Below are positions 19,894 through 30,696 of a stretch of 64,000 bases of DNA, piece by piece; the first letter of the stretch is position 1, and each line of letters opens with the position of its first letter. Location of the stretch: assembly GCA_030848705.1 (NCBI GenBank), contig CM061237.1, forward strand, positions 85,555,910 to 85,619,909. Direction: 5' to 3'. The stretch is from Heracleum sosnowskyi (lineage: Eukaryota > Streptophyta > Magnoliopsida > Apiales > Apiaceae). The position numbers and the translations under genes are program-made. Below the pieces are notes generated by a model. The model ran no database searches. It worked only from the letters and a program-made list of their open reading frames with translations, and was not told the DNA's origin.

Positions 19894-21324
19894 ATGGAAC
19901 ACCAAATAGTTCCCACGACAGAAGAACACCAGCTGAAAGTTGACGAATCGCCAAAAGGATCTGAAGGAACAAAAGTGTCCTCTAAGGCATTGCCATTATC
20001 TTGCACTGTCTGCCCTTTCTTAGAGGCGGAATTCAGTTTCTGCGATGCAGAAGAAAGATCAAAGTCTGCAACTAAACTTTGTGGGCTTATATTCTTCTAT
20101 CTGATTGTCATGATTATAGAGATTGTTGGAGGTCTAAAAGCTAATAGCCTTGCAGTGCTTACTGATGCAGCCCATCTGCTAAGTGACATTGCCGGATTCT
20201 CAATTTCTCTTTTTACTGTCTGGGCGTCCGGATGGGAGGCGACTTCGCAGCAGTCTTTTGGTTTCCACCGTCTTGAAGTTTTGGGGGCGTTCTTATCCGT
20301 GGAGCTTATATGGCTCATATCTGGGACCTTAATATATGCTGCAGCTGATAGAATGCTTCACAAAAAAGATGCGGTAAATGGAAAACTCATGTTTATAGTT
20401 GCTACATTCGGTTGTGTGATTAACCTTATAATGGTGCTGTGGCTTGGTCATGGTCATGATCACGGCCATGGACACAGTCACGGCCATAGTCACCATCACA
20501 GTTACGACCATGGTCACAGCCATATTAACAGTCACAATAGTGGTCATACCTGCATTCACAGTCATGATGAAAGTCATAGTCATACTCGCAGTCGAAGTCA
20601 GGATCATGGTGAAAATCATAGTCATAGTCATACTCACAGTCACAATCAGGATCATTGTACGACTCGCAGTCTCCATGATCATGGTCATACGGGCAGTCAC
20701 AGCCAAGATTGCGATCACGGTCGCAGTGTCAGTCCCGATTCTGATTATGGTCACTCTAATGATCTTGATCACACTCATAGTACCTTCAATGAAATTGGAA
20801 ATGATCACCATGGAGTTGAATTATGCGAATGGTCTGAAGAAGAGATCAGTAGTCTTGTGCCAAATTCAGCAGTGAAGAGCAGAAAACTGAACATTAACAT
20901 TCAAGGGGCTTACTTGCATGTCATTACTGATCTGATCCAAACCATTGGGGTCATGATCGCTGGAGTAATCATTTGGGCCAAACCAAACTGGTTAGTGGTT
21001 GATCTAATCTGCACCCTCGTCTTTGCATTAGTGGCTCTAAGTACTACCATACCCATGCTTAGAAATATATATTGTATATTGTTAGAGAGTACACCAAGTG
21101 AGATTGATGTTGATCATTTAAAAAACGACCTAAAATGTATGGAAGGAATTAAAGATGTTCATGATATGCATGTTTGGGCACTAACGGTTGGGAAAACTGT
21201 ACTAGCCTGTCATGTAATAGCTGAGGCCGGAGTTAGTTTAAACGAAACTATTCATAAACTTACGGATTACTGTCAAACAACATACGGAATTCAACATGTA
21301 ACTATACAAATTGAAGAGGGATGA
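19894..21324 (+). CDS. MTP1-like: Cation diffusion facilitator, vacuolar zinc transporter of the MTP1 type
   Basis: 476 residues from the ATG right after the presumed splice acceptor; an in-frame TTG upstream is not a credible start. CDF layout: cytosolic N-terminus with a Cys/Ser motif (CTVCPF...FCDAEERS), TM1 about 60-80, TM2 84-110, TM3 124-152, TM4 162-186, His-rich loop 185-300, TM5 338-363, TM6 368-389, C-terminal cation-efflux domain 390-476. The zinc sites HxxxD are present in TM2 (TDAAHLLSD, H93/D97) and TM5 (HVITD, H342/D346). MTP1 proteins exchange cytosolic Zn for vacuolar protons and confer zinc tolerance. The His loop is much longer than I would expect for a protein of about 400 residues and consists of HS, HG and HD repeats. 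No coding intron. Plant MTP1, MTP2 and MTP3 cannot be separated here. Confidence 0.93.
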   Translation: MEHQIVPTTEEHQLKVDESPKGSEGTKVSSKALPLSCTVCPFLEAEFSFCDAEERSKSATKLCGLIFFYLIVMIIEIVGGLKANSLAVLTDAAHLLSDIAGFSISLFTVWASGWEATSQQSFGFHRLEVLGAFLSVELIWLISGTLIYAAADRMLHKKDAVNGKLMFIVATFGCVINLIMVLWLGHGHDHGHGHSHGHSHHHSYDHGHSHINSHNSGHTCIHSHDESHSHTRSRSQDHGENHSHSHTHSHNQDHCTTRSLHDHGHTGSHSQDCDHGRSVSPDSDYGHSNDLDHTHSTFNEIGNDHHGVELCEWSEEEISSLVPNSAVKSRKLNINIQGAYLHVITDLIQTIGVMIAGVIIWAKPNWLVVDLICTLVFALVALSTTIPMLRNIYCILLESTPSEIDVDHLKNDLKCMEGIKDVHDMHVWALTVGKTVLACHVIAEAGVSLNETIHKLTDYCQTTYGIQHVTIQIEEG

Positions 21325-22386
21325 AATTGCTCTTGGTTACTTGTCTTTTGTTTCCGAGTACTTTTCAGAATTGTGTTTCATGTTAGATATTGAACATTAC
21401 TCGGACTCTCACATGGCGCCACAACCAGGAAAATATTCAAATTGGTAGTCCCTATTGTGCTTTGGATAGCATAGATGCCCCCAAAATATTTTTCTTTCAT
21501 TTATTGCAAACTTTTAGTTTGCGTGTAACTGTTTTCTGGAAACAAACTGGAAATGCAAATTAACAAAAGTTTAGGCAAGTTTTAATAGCAGAAGCATTAA
21601 GCATTATGTTGCTTGATGCAAAACAAAACACCACACACAAGACAAGTAAAATGTAACTAACTCAAGAATCAGAGGATACTAATGCTTCATCTCAAATATG
21701 CTACAACTCTGATGGCAGGCATCCTTAGCACCATTAAAGTATAGACTGGAAATGTGACACAATTCAATACAAAATATGATAATGCTCATAGAACAACAGG
21801 AGAAAAGCACTCTATAGTAGTATTAACACTTTGAACTTTACCATTTCAAATATGCAATCTTTTAAACATAGTTGGTCCTTCAAATTCTTGATGAATAGGA
21901 AATACACTGAAGTGCATCACACTCACTAAACGGCTTATATAGCTCCAGGGAAAAGAATCAAGTTACTGCTTATAACATAAAGCAAATCACATAATTTCTA
22001 CCGGAAACAAGCACAATTGGATTGTCAAATAAATGGTAGAGTACAAAGGTTAAAGATATTCAGTTGCAGAAGAGTGAAGAGCTCTCTTTGGAATACTAGT
22101 TAGTACTACTTGATGAAACTGAAATTATAATTACAAAATTACTCAGACAAAGAAAGCATACTTAGAAAGCTACATACAACTATATACCATCTACAGCAGA
22201 TTAATCCACCCAGAAAGATAACTTGGCATCCTTCCTTTTTGTTATTCCCTATTTATCCATATGTTTGTGAGTATATGATATGATTTAAATGTCATACTTA
22301 TAACTTAATATAAGAACTTAAACCATAATTGTGAAAAATAGGTATTAGACAACCTTGCAATACCAATCACTTGTTAACCATAAGCC
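21325..22386. other. 3' flanks of the convergent transporter and receptor-like genes
   Basis: No further gene seen. The first 150-200 bp are probably the transporter 3' UTR. The rest may be 3' UTR or a downstream exon of the minus-strand receptor-like gene, whose last visible codons end CGAAG-GTAAGG, which also looks like a splice donor. No tandem repeats. Confidence 0.4.
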
Positions 22387-24028
22387 TTACCTTCGCATTC
22401 TGGCAATGCGCAAAGCCATCAAGTACACTTGATCCTTCAATTTCTTCAGGAATTGGAAATATGCACATCGCCATTGCCTGTTAAGCAATAAACTGCCGCA
22501 GATGCCCCAAAAGCTAGTGCTGAAACCAAGCGCTGCACTTATATATAACCATCTCATGTATTCAGTCTCGTCTGCATCACCTTCATTGTCATTTAGTGTA
22601 GGTCCATCTTCATCATCTGCCTCGTCTCCCGGACATCTTTTTGTGACTGGAGGGCCACAAAGTCCTATGTTTCCTTCATATGCCGAAGAGCTGAATCCTT
22701 GAAGCTGAGTTCCTGATGGAATTCTCCCTGAAAAGTTGTTGTTTGAGAGATCTAGATAACCAAGAAAATACAATCCCGACATGCTTTGAGGAATTTTGCC
22801 TGAAAACTTGTTTCTGGACAAATCAAGGCTTTCTAACATTTTCAATCGACCAATATCTAGGGGAACTATTCCATAAAAATTATTTCTGGATAAATTTAAT
22901 CGTTTCACATCAAGAAGTCGTGTTATCCCAATGGGAATTTCCCCCGTCATTTGATTGGATGAAAGATCTATCATCTTTAGATAAACAAAGTTTCGTCCAT
23001 ACTCAAACTCCTGACCTTTCCAACCAGCCAATGCAGTATCGACAAATGATGATGTTGGAGCTAATGCATTTGTAGAATTGTAGTAATGCTCAGTAATTTC
23101 AGTTCCCTTTTTAGTCATGGAAGTAAGGTTACCAAAGCATTGAGGAAGAATCCCGGAAATTTGGTTTACAGAAAGGTCTAAAAAATACAGATTTGAGAGA
23201 TGGCATAGCTGATAAGGCATGCTTCCATAGAATTTGTTGGATCTTAGGATTAAAGCGTATAAATGCAGTAGTTCTTCCCCAATCCATGCAGGTACCTTTC
23301 CTGAGAGCTTATTTAAACCAAAATCTACAAAGCCAAGGTCAGTACATTTTCTTAGAGATGCAGGCAGTTCCCCAGAAAAACTGTTTTTTCGTAAAATCAA
23401 CGTTTGTAGAGAAACCAAGTTCCCCAAAGACATAGGAATTCTACCAGAGAAATTATTATATCCTAAATTGAGAAACACTAGATCCTTAAAATACACCCAT
23501 GCATCAGGCAGCGAACCAGACAAAAAATTATGTGAGAGATCAAGAAAGCTCAAAGACATGTCTTCAACCACAGCCAAGGAAAAGGGTGTTCCTGAAAACT
23601 TATTTTGAGATAGATTTATTTCTGAACATTGTGGAGGAATAATGGGTACTTGTCCTTCGAAATAATTTGAACTCAAATCAATAACTTTGAAATTGAAATT
23701 TTCAGAGGAAAACTTGCCCCTTATTTTGTTGGAAGAGAGATCTAACGATTCTACTGTCCTTGAGACGTTCCAGAACCACATGGGGATGGTATCTGAAATT
23801 TGGCTGTTTGAGAAATCAAGACTGTAAAGGTTTTTTTGATTCCGAATCCATTTTGGGAATTTCGGACCCAGCTTGCATGATGCCAAAGAAATTTCACTAA
23901 GTTGGAAAGGGGGGGAACCATTCTGAGCTAATATCAAATGTCAAGGAGTTATATGATGCATTTATCTCCACTAAATTGGATAGGTTGGACAAATGAGTTT
24001 CAGAGATAGTACTGCGGATTGAGTTTTT
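22387..24028 (-). pseudogene. Receptor-like protein (LRR-RLP), C-terminal fragment: LRRs, acidic spacer, transmembrane segment
   Basis: The minus-strand frame from about 23937 holds 15 or so plant extracellular LRRs (LDLSSNxIxGxIP), an island-like gap around ITEHYYNSTNALAPTSSF, and the terminal LRRs typical of RLPs. A Cys-pair cap (CGPPVTKRCPGD), an acidic stretch (DEADDEDGPTLND), a transmembrane segment near WLYISAALGFSTSFWGICGS and a short basic tail without kinase complete it. Upstream of 23937 the protein continues in another frame (LSNLSNLVEINASYNS) to the transposon border. The shift lies at a run of seven G (23909-23915, C on the coding strand). RLPs are plasma-membrane pattern receptors in immunity or development. 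This one is disabled by the shift, by the 24029-29273 insertion and by an N-terminal lesion. Confidence 0.9.
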
Positions 24029-24303
24029 TGATAAAGGATGATTCACCCTTAAGTATGATGTTAAGAGAATTAACTATATCAATCCAGAAAAGATGAGAAA
24101 ACACAGAGAAAGAGATGAGAAAACAGATTTGACAATATAATTATTTTCATAAAAAATACAAATGATGCTCATCTGTTTTTATACAACTTCCAGAATTTTC
24201 TAAAGCTCAACAAACTCTAACTGATTTTCCCGCCAATTCTCAATTTGACTATAATGTTGACTATTGACTCAGTTTTGACTTCTATTCAAATGTGCCTATA
24301 ACA
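24029..24303 (-). repeat. 3' LTR of the chromovirus
   Basis: 275 bp, reads TGATAAAGG...CCTATAACA on the plus strand, matching 28999-29273 with one difference. Confidence 0.97.
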
Positions 24304-24318
24304 TATCTCCCTTCCCCT
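24304..24318 (-). other. Polypurine tract of the chromovirus
   Basis: Minus-strand AGGGGAAGGGAGATA directly before the 3' LTR. Confidence 0.85.
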
Positions 24319-24349
24319 AAAAAGACTTGTCCTCAAGGCACAGACAACC

Positions 24350-27300
24350 TCAAGTGACACCAAACGCAGGAAATTTTTGAACAAATGTCTCAGCAGATTC
24401 CCATGTAGCTTCTGATATTGGTGTATCTTTCCACTGAATCAAAAATTGCACTTGAGCTTTATTAGCCACTTTCTTCACCCTCCTATCCACAATAGCTTGA
24501 GGAGTTTTGACAGTAGCAGGAGAGTGCATAAAGCTAGGCAATATGACTGTCAATGGTAACACTCCATGAAAAGCTTTAAGCTGAGAAACATGAAAAACAT
24601 CATGGATAGTTGAAGTAGAAGGCAATCTCAACTTATAAGCCACCTGTCCCACCACAGCAATGATTTGAAAAGGCCCAAAATTTTTTGGAGAAAGTTTCTG
24701 GTTTGGCCTCAACTGGAGAGACTGCTGCCTATAGGGTTGCAATTTTAACCAAACCCAATCATTCTCTTGAAAAATCCTTTCAGACCTATTTTTGTCAGCT
24801 TGAAACTTCATCCTAGATTGAGCTTTCAGTAATTGCACCTTCAGATCAGCAAGAACTTGTTCCCTTTTCTGCAAACTCCTGTCCACTTCTGCATTAGCAA
24901 CTTCTCCTGCTAAATAGGGCAAATGCAAAGGAGGAGGTTGTCCATAAACAATTTCATAAGGAGTACTTTGGATCGAAGTGTGAAAATGAGTATTGTACCA
25001 CCATTCAGACAATGGCAACCAAGAACTCCAGTCTTTTTCATGCTGACTGCACATACATCTCAGATAACCTTCAAGGCACCTATTAACTACTTCAGTCTGT
25101 CCATCTGTAGCAGGATGATATGCAGTAGATAACAAGAACTCAGTACCATGAATGGAGAAAAGCCCTTGCCAAAATGTACTAAGGAAAATACTGTCCCTAT
25201 CACTGACTATAGACTTAGGCCAACCATGAAGTTTGAACACATTATCCAAGTACAACTGAGCCACCTCTATTGCAGTAAAAGGATGAGCCAAGGACATGAA
25301 ATGAGCATATTTGCTCAATCTGTCAACTACCACAAAGATAACAGTCTTACCATTAGATTTTGGCAATCCTGTTATAAAGTCCATTGAAATTTCAGTCCAT
25401 ACTTCTTCAGGAATAGGTAGAGGTTGGAGTAGGCCAGGATAAGCAGACAAATCAGCTTTGTGGCTCTGACATACTTGACATTTTTGAACAAACTGTCTTA
25501 TATCCTTAGTCATGCCTTTCCAATAAAACAGCTGTTTAACCCTTTTGACAGTTAAATCCCTTCCTGAATGACCTCCCTCAGGGGTGGAATGGTGCCAAAA
25601 TATAATTTTGGTTTTCAAATCACCTGAACTTCCAACTACAATTTTATTATTTCTTTTCAGTAATCCTGCCTGATAAGAAAAAAAATCCAAATTGTGATTT
25701 TGCTGCAACTGTGTCAAAATAGACTCAGACCAATTATCTCCAATGTAGCTTGCTTTGATTAAATCCTCCAAATTAGAAGAAACAACAGAAAGAGCTAAGC
25801 AGAGAATTTCAGCCCCTGGTGCTCTGGAGAGTGCATCAGCTGCTATATTTTCCTTACCACTTTTATATTGAATTTCATAATCAAAACCAAGCAACTTAGA
25901 CAACCAAAACTGCTGAAAAGGAGTTGAAACTTTCTGCTGAAGCAACCATTTAAGGCTTTTCTGGTCAGTTTTAATCACAAAGTGGCCTGCAGACAAATAT
26001 TGCTCCCATTTTTGGACAGAAAATACAATGGCCAACAGTTCCTTCTCATACACAGACAATTTCTGCCATTTTGGCCCCAATGACCTACTTATAAAAGCTA
26101 AAGGATGCCCATTTTGCATTAAAACAGCTCCAATTCCATGCTTGGATGCATCAGTCTCCACAACAAAAGGAATTTCAAAATTAGGAACAGCTAAAACAGG
26201 TGCACTAGTTAAAGCTAACTTTAACCTGGTAAATGCTTCCTGAGCCTCTGCAGTCCATTGAAATGCTCCCTTTTTCAACAGATCAGTTAAGGGTTTGCTT
26301 AATGAAGCATATCCTCTCACAAATTTCCTATAATAGCCAGCCAAACCTAAAAAAACCCTCAACTCTTTCACAGTAGTTGGTACTTGCCAACAATTAATAG
26401 CAGACAATTTCTGTGGGTCAGTTTCTACCCCTTGTGCAGAAATAAAATGTCCCAGATATTCAATTTTGTCAACTGCAAAAAAACATTTACTAGGCTTGAT
26501 GTGCATATTATTCTTATGCATTAACTGAAAAACCTCATCTAAATGTTTCCAATGATCCTCAGGATTTTTGCTGTAAACCAAAACATCATCAAAAAATACC
26601 AAAACACACCTTCTGAGCAAGGGTTTGAACACATCATTCATCCAACCTTGAAAAGAAGCAGGAGCATTAGTTAAGCCAAAAGGCATAACTAAAAATTCAT
26701 AATGGCCTGTGTGTGTTTTGAAAGCAGTTTTGAATACATCATTGGGATGTAATCTTAGTTGATGATACCCTGCTCTAAGATCCAATTTACTAAAAACCTT
26801 TGCTCCAGCCAATTCATCAATAAGCTCATCAATAACTGGTATGGGAAATTTATCCTTAACTGTTTTTCTGTTAAGCTCTCTGTAATCAATACATAATCTC
26901 CAAGTACCATCCTTTTTCCCAACCAAAACCACTGGAGAAGCAAAAGGAGAAGAACTGTCCTGTATAATCCCTCTTTCCAACATCTCTTGAATTAACTGCT
27001 CAATGATATCCCTTTGTTTAACTGGATACCTATAAGGTCTGATATTGACAGGACCTTCCCCAGGACTCAATGGAATCCTATGATCAAAGACTCCTCTACT
27101 TGGTGGTAAGTCCTTTGGTTCATCAAAAACATCCACATATTTTTGTTTTAAAAGCTGCAATTCCTCATTTTCATGTTCCACCTTTGAAACCACAACTTGT
27201 TCTGAACCTGTAAGTTCAGTACTTCCCAGAAATAATTCTGAAATCTTTCTGACCTGAATCAAACAACAGTGTGCAGCATCCTGTAGCAATTTTCCAGAAG

Positions 27301-28837
27301 GCTGTCCCTCAATGACCTTAATCTTCTTCTGTGGAACCCCTTTCAAAGAAACTTGTTCATCATTAAGAATAAATTCCATCTTCAGTTTTTTAAAATCCCA
27401 ATAAACAGGCCCTAAAGTAGATAACCATTGAACACCTAAAACCATATCACAACTTCCCAAAGAGATCAGCATAACCTCTGTCTTAAATTCTTTACCATTC
27501 ATTAGCCAAGTAAAATTTTTACAAACATGCTTGCACACAATATGATTACCATCTGCAACTGTAATTGCTTGTGCATCAACCTCTTCTATGTTACAGCCTA
27601 ACCCCTTTGCACAAGCTAAATCCAGAAAATTATGTGTACTTCCAGAATCCACCAATATATGAACTGTCTTCCCTTGTACCATGCCCCTTAGCCTCATAGT
27701 CTGAAAATTTTGATTTCCAGCCAAAGCATTGACTGAAATACATGGTTCTGGTTCCTCAGTAATTTCAACAATCTCATTTTCAACATTTGCATTTGCAGTG
27801 TCTTCCATGTTACACCATTCCCCTGGTACTTCAACAGTAAACAACTGTGGCTCCTTAAACTTGCATTTATGACCCCTTTCATAAGCTTGATCACAATAAT
27901 AGCAAAGTCCCTTGGCTATTTTCTCAGCTCTTATATCAGCAGGAATAAACCTAAAATTTCTAGGAACTTTGCCAGCAGTTCCACCATTGTTTCTATTCTG
28001 AGGAGTAGGTAATAAAGGAGGACCAGTATTGGCTAGTAATGGTACTAATTGGGTAGGTTTTGGATAACCAAATGAGGTCTGAGAATTAGACTTAGCAGGT
28101 TTATAAGCAATATTAAGTGCTTCTTCTTCCTTCAACCTGGCATATTCTATGGCTTCAGTAACACTAACTGGCTTAAAGGCCTTGACAAATGGCTTAACAG
28201 TAGGTTTCAATCCTCCAATAAAACTATCCAAAATATAGGCATCCGGTAAAACATGGTTATACTGTAGCATTAATGATCTAATTCCTTCAAATTCATCAAT
28301 ATAATCTTCTAATTGACCACTTTGCTGCAACTTATTAAATTGCTCCACAACCTTACTAGATCCATCATCCCTAAATCTTGCAACCAAATCAATGATAAAA
28401 TCATCCCATTCAACAAATTTTCTCACAGCAAGATAACTAGTAACCCAGATTTCAGCCTTATCAGTCATGTACAAAGAAGCTAAATCTACTTTCTGATCAT
28501 TACCAATCTTGCACAATTCAAAGTATCTATTGCATTTCTTGATCCAAACCCTAGGATTAACTCCATCAAACTTAGGAAAATCTAGCTTAGGAGAAAACTT
28601 GAAAGATCGATTACCTATATCAAGAGTTTGATCGACATTGATTCTTTGATCGACATTGATTCTGGCATTATCATCACCATTTCGTCTAGACGATCCTGCT
28701 CCCTGCAATTGCGACTTGATCTCATCAATCGTCTTCATCAAACACATCAATGTATCTTCTACCTTCTTATTCTGAACATCTTGTCGTTGATTATATGATT
28801 CTAACTTCTTATCTACGACTTTGATATGCTCCTCCAT
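24350..28837 (-). CDS. Chromovirus Gag-Pol polyprotein, uninterrupted
   Basis: 1495 residues from the ATG at 28837. A coiled N-terminus; gag about 80-250 with EQFNKLQQSGQLEDYIDEFE; zinc knuckle CYYCDQAYERGHKC near 314; aspartic protease ILVDSGSTHNFLD near 396; RT 580-760 with the catalytic FFDDVLVYS near 750; RNase H from VVETDASKHGIGAVL near 895; integrase with an HHCC finger (HSTPEGGHSG...CQVCQSHK) near 1070-1110, then SMDFITGLPK, SDRDSIF and TDGQTEVVNR for the DDE triad. The C-terminus has DRRVKKVANKAQVQFLIQWK and TWESAETF, a chromodomain-like module that in this group is thought to steer integration. No catalytic residue is visibly lost. Confidence 0.96.
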   Translation of the reverse strand: MEEHIKVVDKKLESYNQRQDVQNKKVEDTLMCLMKTIDEIKSQLQGAGSSRRNGDDNARINVDQRINVDQTLDIGNRSFKFSPKLDFPKFDGVNPRVWIKKCNRYFELCKIGNDQKVDLASLYMTDKAEIWVTSYLAVRKFVEWDDFIIDLVARFRDDGSSKVVEQFNKLQQSGQLEDYIDEFEGIRSLMLQYNHVLPDAYILDSFIGGLKPTVKPFVKAFKPVSVTEAIEYARLKEEEALNIAYKPAKSNSQTSFGYPKPTQLVPLLANTGPPLLPTPQNRNNGGTAGKVPRNFRFIPADIRAEKIAKGLCYYCDQAYERGHKCKFKEPQLFTVEVPGEWCNMEDTANANVENEIVEITEEPEPCISVNALAGNQNFQTMRLRGMVQGKTVHILVDSGSTHNFLDLACAKGLGCNIEEVDAQAITVADGNHIVCKHVCKNFTWLMNGKEFKTEVMLISLGSCDMVLGVQWLSTLGPVYWDFKKLKMEFILNDEQVSLKGVPQKKIKVIEGQPSGKLLQDAAHCCLIQVRKISELFLGSTELTGSEQVVVSKVEHENEELQLLKQKYVDVFDEPKDLPPSRGVFDHRIPLSPGEGPVNIRPYRYPVKQRDIIEQLIQEMLERGIIQDSSSPFASPVVLVGKKDGTWRLCIDYRELNRKTVKDKFPIPVIDELIDELAGAKVFSKLDLRAGYHQLRLHPNDVFKTAFKTHTGHYEFLVMPFGLTNAPASFQGWMNDVFKPLLRRCVLVFFDDVLVYSKNPEDHWKHLDEVFQLMHKNNMHIKPSKCFFAVDKIEYLGHFISAQGVETDPQKLSAINCWQVPTTVKELRVFLGLAGYYRKFVRGYASLSKPLTDLLKKGAFQWTAEAQEAFTRLKLALTSAPVLAVPNFEIPFVVETDASKHGIGAVLMQNGHPLAFISRSLGPKWQKLSVYEKELLAIVFSVQKWEQYLSAGHFVIKTDQKSLKWLLQQKVSTPFQQFWLSKLLGFDYEIQYKSGKENIAADALSRAPGAEILCLALSVVSSNLEDLIKASYIGDNWSESILTQLQQNHNLDFFSYQAGLLKRNNKIVVGSSGDLKTKIIFWHHSTPEGGHSGRDLTVKRVKQLFYWKGMTKDIRQFVQKCQVCQSHKADLSAYPGLLQPLPIPEEVWTEISMDFITGLPKSNGKTVIFVVVDRLSKYAHFMSLAHPFTAIEVAQLYLDNVFKLHGWPKSIVSDRDSIFLSTFWQGLFSIHGTEFLLSTAYHPATDGQTEVVNRCLEGYLRCMCSQHEKDWSSWLPLSEWWYNTHFHTSIQSTPYEIVYGQPPPLHLPYLAGEVANAEVDRSLQKREQVLADLKVQLLKAQSRMKFQADKNRSERIFQENDWVWLKLQPYRQQSLQLRPNQKLSPKNFGPFQIIAVVGQVAYKLRLPSTSTIHDVFHVSQLKAFHGVLPLTVILPSFMHSPATVKTPQAIVDRRVKKVANKAQVQFLIQWKDTPISEATWESAETFVQKFPAFGVT

Positions 28838-28986
28838 AGCTGTTAATTTCCGTGTTTTAGCCAGTGCTCAACAATTACCAGAATTAGCACTCAAAATCGC
28901 CAGATCAGAACTCATGCCCAGATCAGTTGTATATTACGTATATTGTATGTATACTGTATGTATAACTATCCACAAGGAAAGAGATG

Positions 28987-28998
28987 CTCTGATACCAA
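28987..28998 (-). other. Primer-binding site (initiator Met tRNA) of the chromovirus
   Basis: Minus-strand TGGTATCAGAGC immediately inside the 5' LTR. Confidence 0.93.
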
Positions 28999-29273
28999 TG
29001 ATAAAGGATGATTCACCCTTAAGTATGATGTTAAGAGAATTAACTATATCAATCCAGAAAAGATGAGAAAACACAGAGAAAGAGATGAGAAAACAGATTT
29101 GACAATATAATTCTTTTCATAAAAAATACAAATGATGCTCATCTGTTTTTATACAACTTCCAGAATTTTCTAAAGCTCAACAAACTCTAACTGATTTTCC
29201 CGCCAATTCTCAATTTGACTATAATGTTGACTATTGACTCAGTTTTGACTTCTATTCAAATGTGCCTATAACA
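28999..29273 (-). repeat. 5' LTR of the chromovirus
   Basis: 275 bp, partner of 24029-24303, bounded by the TTTTT target copy at 29274-29278. Confidence 0.97.
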
Positions 29274-30696
29274 TTTTTCGACACATCCAGCAGGTTTAGA
29301 TTGGCAAGTTGTCCAATTGATTGAGTTTCCCATTCAGTAAATTGATTCCCACGAAGTACCAAGCTATACAAAGATGAACATCCTGTAAAATCAGGAAGAC
29401 TCCCAAAAAAATTGTTATCATTAAGATATAAATCATATAAGGATGAGAATCCCCTAAAATTAGGTAAAGAACCTGTGAGAGAATTATATGACAAATCCAA
29501 GGAAAATAGAACTGAATTGTGTTCAAAACGTTTTGGCAGATATCCATTCAACTTATTGGAAGCGACATCCAAATCTAGGAGGGATGAAAACTGTGTTAAA
29601 TCAGGCAAAGACCCAGTAATCTGATTATCACGTATCTTCAGTACTTCTAAGGTATCCTCAGCAAACACATTAAGAAGATCCTGAAGATTTCCAGTGAGTC
29701 TGTTAGAACTGAAATCTATATATTGCAAACTGGACAGATTACGAAAGGAATTTGGAACCACGCCTTGAAGCTGATTTTCACGAAGCTCCAGACTGGAAAT
29801 AAGAGTCATGCGTCCAAAAGACTCTGGAATTTCACCTCTTAGCTGGTTCTTACCAAGATCTAGACTTACAAGACTGTCACTAAAGTTGGAAAGCCATCCA
29901 AAAATTGAAGAACTGATGAAATTTTGACGAAGATAAAGAATGGAAATAGGGGAAGACATATTAGTTGAGAAGGATGCAGATCTGCTGTTTGTTAGCTTAC
30001 AACTATTTAGTTGGAGAAATGACAGCAACGGAAGCCTCTGAATTAGTGTTACCCAGTCATTGGCAGTGCCAATGTCGATACCACTCAAGTCAAGTTCTGT
30101 CAAAGAAGATAGATTAAACAGCCAACCAAATATTCCACCTTCCAGAACACCACTGTGTCCAAGATCAAGATGCTGCAATTTGGAAAGATTACCAAGCTGA
30201 TGTGGAATTTCTCCTGTAAAATGGCTTCTGGAAAGACCAAGGTATCTTAGGCTGGTGAAGGTAGCAATAAATTTTGGAATAGGACTTGAGTCAAAAATAT
30301 TATAGCCGAGGTCTAAATGATTCAGCTTGGAGAGATTGGTTAGCTGATTTGAAATTGCTCCTGAAAACCGGTTATTGGAAAGACCAAGGTATGTTAAGCT
30401 GGTGAGAGATCCTATGAACATTGGAATAGGAAATGAAACATACAAACTAGTACTATATCTTGTTTGCTTCCCCATGTCGAAAGTTTACTATATGTGTCTA
30501 CAAGATTTCGTTTGATCTCGAGCAGAGCTTGCCTCTCTATCTCAATGCATTTTCCCTCCCCGGTCATGTTGCTCTCCTCAGTCATTGTGCTGGAATGTTC
30601 AGATACTGATTCTGATCCAACTGACATGCTCATTTTCACACATATCATAAATATTACAAAAGTGAACAAGGCATGATTTATAATCGGCGAGGCCAT
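29274..30696 (-). pseudogene. Receptor-like protein (LRR-RLP), N-terminal fragment
   Basis: Begins with ATG at 30696 and a hydrophobic signal peptide (ALFTFVIFMICVKMSMS), then the LRR N-cap CIEIERQALLEIKRNLVD and STWGSKQ. There the frame breaks near 30460. The Cys-Cys-Trp part of the N-cap (normally CCxWxGVxC) and the first LRR are missing, and LRRs resume in another frame at FPIPMFIGSLTSL. This looks like an out-of-frame internal deletion. About 14 LRRs follow to NLNLLDVSKN, where the chromovirus LTR interrupts; the continuation is at 24028. Nothing visible suggests an intron could rescue the N-terminal break. Confidence 0.87.

Larger units (their letters stand above)
24029..29273 (-). mobile_element. 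Ty3/gypsy chromovirus (probably Reina-type), 5,245 bp, full length
   Basis: Inserted in the LRR-RLP gene in the same orientation, with target copies TTTTT at 24024-24028 and 29274-29278. The LTRs are 275 bp, TG...CA, and I find one mismatch (A/C near 24143 versus its partner). Primer-binding site, one long gag-pol frame and polypurine tract are all present and in order. Short LTRs, a total of 5.2 kb and a chromodomain-like C-terminus suggest the Reina clade; the clade name is inference. The copy looks structurally intact. Confidence 0.97.

Noticed and set aside
20444..20875. Overlapping long frames on both strands across the His-rich loop
   Set aside because: They are shadows of the CAT/GGT repeat coding for the transporter loop and contain only Met/Ile/Thr/Val low-complexity residues.
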